Of a stretch of DNA of 64,000 nt, positions 60,541 to 64,000 are shown piece after piece (the first letter of the stretch is position 1; every line of letters begins with the position of its first letter). The position numbers and the translations under genes are program-made. The stretch lies in assembly GCA_002749535.1 (NCBI GenBank), contig MZZL01000408.1, forward strand, positions 1,479,465 through 1,543,464, read 5' to 3'. This stretch comes from Apophysomyces variabilis (Eukaryota > Mucoromycota > Mucoromycetes > Mucorales > Mucoraceae). A model generated the notes under the pieces. That model ran no database searches. It was given only the letters and a program-made list of their open reading frames with translations, and had not been told where the DNA came from.

Positions 60541-62900
60541 AATGGCGTAGCATCCGTGCCATTGCTATTGCCGCTGGCTTGATCTATTTAGGTTCCACAA
60601 TGCAACCGCAGTAGCAAGCTGTGGCTGCACCGTGGTATCCTTGGCATCTGATTCCAACTTCCGTTATTGCGGGAATATCTATGGAAATAGCAAGGGACAT
60701 TGATAGTCTTAGATTCCGCCTCCCGATCTGCTTTGCCACAAATCAGCAATTCTGTCGAGATCAGCGTGCTGTGGTACCTCATCTTGTGTTATGCAAACGG
60801 AGCCTTGTGATACCCAGCGAACCATGGCAGTTATTTTTGGTAATAGATTTGTCTTGGGCATAAGCCTGGTCTGGAAAATGCACGCAATTCATTGCTTTGT
60901 GTTACAGGAAATAAAACAAACGGTTGCTATTTACGTGCTGGCGTGGCATGCAAAGTAAACCGTTGACATAATTAATGGTGCTTTGCCCCGGTTACGTTGT
61001 ACAAATCGGGGTTACGACCGGTTGCTTGACGTATACATCAGAGTGGCACAGCTAAGCTCTTCCGTTTCGCAGTAAGGTAAAAATTCTATGCGTCTTATCT
61101 AACTGTATCTGGTAATTTCCTACCGTTTCCTCTGCCGATAGCGCAATTCAGCATTGACAGAAAATTACAATTTTTATCGTATCTATTCTGTTTGTATTGT
61201 CACAAACATGGCGTTTTGGTTTGTCCGCTTGATATTCCGTTGATCTAGTCTGCTTCCAGGCAATCTTTCCATTTTATTGATTGTTTTCTTTGACCCATCC
61301 AGTTCCTGAGGATTTCTCTAAGTAGTCTTATCCAATCGTTGTACAAAACGCTAATGACTTCCATTATTGTATCCCGCTAAGACTCTGATACAATTTTGTT
61401 GTAACTGGACAATATAGATATACTCTTCGCCATAAAAGCAAAAAAAAAATTGGAAATCCAAGTGCTGCAACAAAGTCAACTATAATGTGCTTGTTTCTCT
61501 TTCCACAGAATTCAATAGCTTAGAAAGTGAAAGCAACTCTTCTTTATAATATACCTCCAGTGGGTGCAAAGCAGAATAATCACGTATTAGTACTCTTAAC
61601 ATTAATCCAGGAAGAAATCGGCTTCTTTATATCAAAATTTGAAATCTACTGGGAGTCCTCAAGATGTATTACTTGTGAAAAGATCAGTAAAAGCTTTGTG
61701 TATTCTTCCGGTCCTAATGAATTTGATATGATTCGGTTAGAAATTTGAGCTACTACTTCACGGATATAACTAGAAAAGTAACCTTGCGAATTGAAATCGC
61801 ATGGCTTAATTTCTTTGTCTTCCCTCGCACATCCTTTTCCTTTTTTTTCTTTTTTTTTCTCGTTCTTCTACTATAAGCACGGCGTAATTACTAATCAAAC
61901 TCGACATGGAGATATTATTGATGAGAACGATAGGATTGAACGAGGGATTGTACTCATACTCAGTATGTAAACCGCGAAAATCAACTGGGACTAGAAAAAT
62001 TTCCACTTCAGAGTTGAAATCACCTTGGCAGATTTCCGTTTCGTAAAAGTATTTTTTTCATCCCCCTGCTAAATATGAAAAACCCCTTTAGCATTTCCTC
62101 TCTGAGACTCATCTGGGTCTCATACGGTCTAGTCTTATTTTCAGCTAATAAAGTCCCATACTTCCTGCCAAGATCGCCTCGCTTCCTTAATATGGTAAGA
62201 AAAAGATTAGGCACAAAGGATTTTGCTTTCTGCCAAGATCACTTTCCCCTCCTGATATAGCAAAAAATGCCTTCAAATTACAAATATCTCTTAAAAATAT
62301 TTTCTCTCTTGCCAAGATGACTTTCCCAAAACGCTTTTCTGTCTTGATATAGTAAGAAAGACATCGGATAACAAGGCTTTCAAGATCAGTCAACTGGAGC
62401 GAGCAACGAATTTAAACACTGCAAAAGAGATGTATTTCTCTTCATTCACTATCAACTCTTTTGAAACAAATGTGTGTCATAATAGCTTCTATATCTCTTT
62501 CATACAACACAACCTAAATGCTCTTCATATATAGCTCTCTTCGCTTATAAAATAAATAATCCAAAGAACACCCGCTCTATTGGTCAACGGCGAAGGTCTT
62601 CAATGCACGATTGACAATAATGCTGCAATGCATTATAGCAGCCAAATGATTATTGCTCAAAGCATGGTTCATCGCCTCGTGAATACCCTCTCAGTATTTG
62701 CGTGATATTCCAACGAAATGGAAATAAGCGTGAGCTATATGGGATAAACCAAAATTTAAGAAGAGCAGCTTAGGCACCTATGGATCACAAAATTTCCAAT
62801 GCTTTGTACCAAGAGATTAACCAATATAATCAAACCCGCGAATGACAAACAAGCGAACGCATCCACTTGACTTCGCCAATACTCAATATTGAAGGTGCGG
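60541..62900. other. Gene-poor region
   Basis: No supported gene. A frame at 61527-61748 (plus) is coding-like in composition but unrecognised. A degenerate repeated motif lies at 62166-62365. Confidence 0.4.
62166..62365 (+). repeat. Three degenerate copies of a TGCCAAGATnnC...TATAGnAAnAAA unit
   Basis: TGCCAAGAT starts at 62166, 62231 and 62310. Each copy continues with a CTTTCCC- or CTCGCTTCC-like stretch and closes with TTAATATGGTAAGAAA, CTGATATAGCAAAAAA or TTGATATAGTAAGAAA. Spacings are 65 and 79 bp. They look like diverged tandem duplicates. Confidence 0.5.
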
Positions 62901-64000
62901 TTACCGCTGTTCTAAAATGTCAAGACCGCGTGTCGACTTTTGACAAATTTTTGTGGTACCGGTAGAAGATAGAGCTCGATTGGAAAACGATAATCATGAG
63001 AAGGTGCTGTGCGTATTTCGGTGTACGAATAGTGATGGGAAGTACCACCACGATGGCAATGTGGCAGACGAGCAGGGTACCATTTTACAATACATGCTAC
63101 GGTTGTACCAGCGCCTACGTTGGTTTATCCATCCACCAAGACGTCTGGAAGCGGCTAGCAAAGAGGAGGCGATAGCGACGAGCGGTTGTGCAGAATATCA
63201 ACAAAGAAGTAGCGGCCTAGAGGTTATGGAACTGGCAAAGCCGCCTGAGTTTGCCCATTCCTCGAGCGAACCCTAATGAAGAGATGGTGATAATAAGCGA
63301 GAACACCTAGCCAATCTGCACTATGGTTGAACCGCGTGGGTTTAAGCGACGAATCGGTCAACGGGAAGAGGAAAAAAAAAAACCAGGGCCATCCCGAGCT
63401 CCCGTAAGGTTACGTAAAAGGCTGCAATGGAAAGGCAACAAAGAATTCTCGAGTCAAGTTGATAGCGCTTTTACGTCCTGTAGCGAGTAACTGTCATTGA
63501 ATGATTATTACTTTTTCTTTTATAACTCGCCAGTGAAATCTTTACATGCGTCTTGCAGTAGCTTGGTCAAAGGCTGGGTATGGTGATGTCTAAGTCCCTG
63601 GCAAGTATGTGAAACAAGAGAGGACATAAGCTTTATCGCTCTTCGTTAGATTAATCTTCGCAATACTAAATTACTAACAGTTATCTACTAGAACAAAGGA
63701 AAATTATACAACAGTGTATGATTTTGCTGGATCTGAGACCTTTAGTTTTTATGACGGAGCATGTAATACCATAAACGGTTAATGCTAAATGTAAGACGTG
63801 CTATCCTATTGTGAGCTGGGTTTCTAGTGCTCACAAGTAAACAAAGCGACTGGACTCAATAATACATAAGAAAATCAATAAATAAGGTTGATGATCATAT
63901 TTTGAGCACCTTTACAATATCTACGTTGCTTAGCTAAAAGCTGAATATTCAGATTTCTGCAGGCAACTACAAAGATTACCGATGTAAGAAAAAGAAATGT
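62901..64000. other. Right edge: unassigned open frames
   Basis: A stop-free stretch at ~62953-63276 (plus, ~107 codons, GC-richer than its flanks) and a second one from an ATG near 63324 to 63490 (Arg/Lys-rich, ending SQVDSAFTSCSE) read like protein. They lack recognisable domains and a clean splice between them. The rest up to 64000 is AT-rich, with nothing seen. Confidence 0.3.

Noticed and set aside
60990..61040. CCCCGGTTACG...CGGGGTTACGACCGG near-palindrome
   Set aside because: Short and imperfect, no neighbours suggesting an RNA or attachment site.

Overview
This window looks like nuclear DNA of an early-diverging fungus, most likely Mucoromycota (Mucorales-like). Genes are intron-dense with short introns (about 30-200 nt, nearly all GT-AG). 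The products include fungal markers such as the ergosterol enzyme Erg4, the Golgi protein Tvp18, Ytp1, a Cbf1-type bHLH factor, a short fungal tropomyosin, a White-Collar-2-like PAS/GATA factor and mitochondrial mS33. The phylum assignment is inference; fungal origin is firm. I rebuilt exon-intron structures by hand and used phase consistency, length divisible by three and family homology as tests. Coordinates of spliced genes run from start codon to stop codon.

Layout. 1-5058: VPS10 sorting receptor (minus, open at the left edge). 6211-8292: Kelch membrane protein (minus). 8293-13246: gene-poor. 13247-15300: PFK-2/FBPase-2-type enzyme in 13 exons with a degraded phosphatase site (plus). 16467-17334: DUF202 membrane protein (minus). 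18814-19309: unusually short tropomyosin (minus). 19576-20608: TVP18 (minus). 21522-22022: possible caspase-like remnant (minus). 22923-24253: CBF1-like bHLH factor (plus). 24655-27678: DUF726/MIL1-like hydrolase (minus). 28382-30061: YTP1-like protein (minus). 33143-35031: PAS-GATA factor (plus). 36397-36772: mitochondrial ribosomal protein mS33 (minus). 37288-38160: unrecognised multi-exon gene (minus). 39908-41580: TOM20 fused to a SMYD-like MYND/SET region (minus). 44692-45777: MIC26/27 (minus). 47314-48191: R3H-domain protein (plus). 48976-50507: ERG4 (plus). 50680-51862: alpha-arrestin-like (minus). 52197-53559: secreted protein with Asp-Trp-Gly-Lys/His repeats (minus). 53880-54741: basic coiled-coil protein (minus). 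56470-57892: Mediator subunit MED27 (minus). 58511-60440: BCS1-like AAA ATPase (minus). 60441-64000: gene-poor.

There is no operon-like or obvious pathway cluster. Themes recur by chance or loosely: mitochondrial biogenesis (TOM20, MIC27, mS33, BCS1), endomembrane traffic (VPS10, TVP18, DUF726, arrestin) and transcription (CBF1, PAS-GATA, MED27).

The strongest candidates for something undescribed are the TOM20-MYND/SET fusion with a lost SAM-binding motif, the Asp-rich secreted repeat protein, a tropomyosin exactly one 38-residue period shorter than Cdc8/Tpm2, and a VPS10 with at least three propeller domains. I saw no tRNA, rRNA, CRISPR array or intact transposon.
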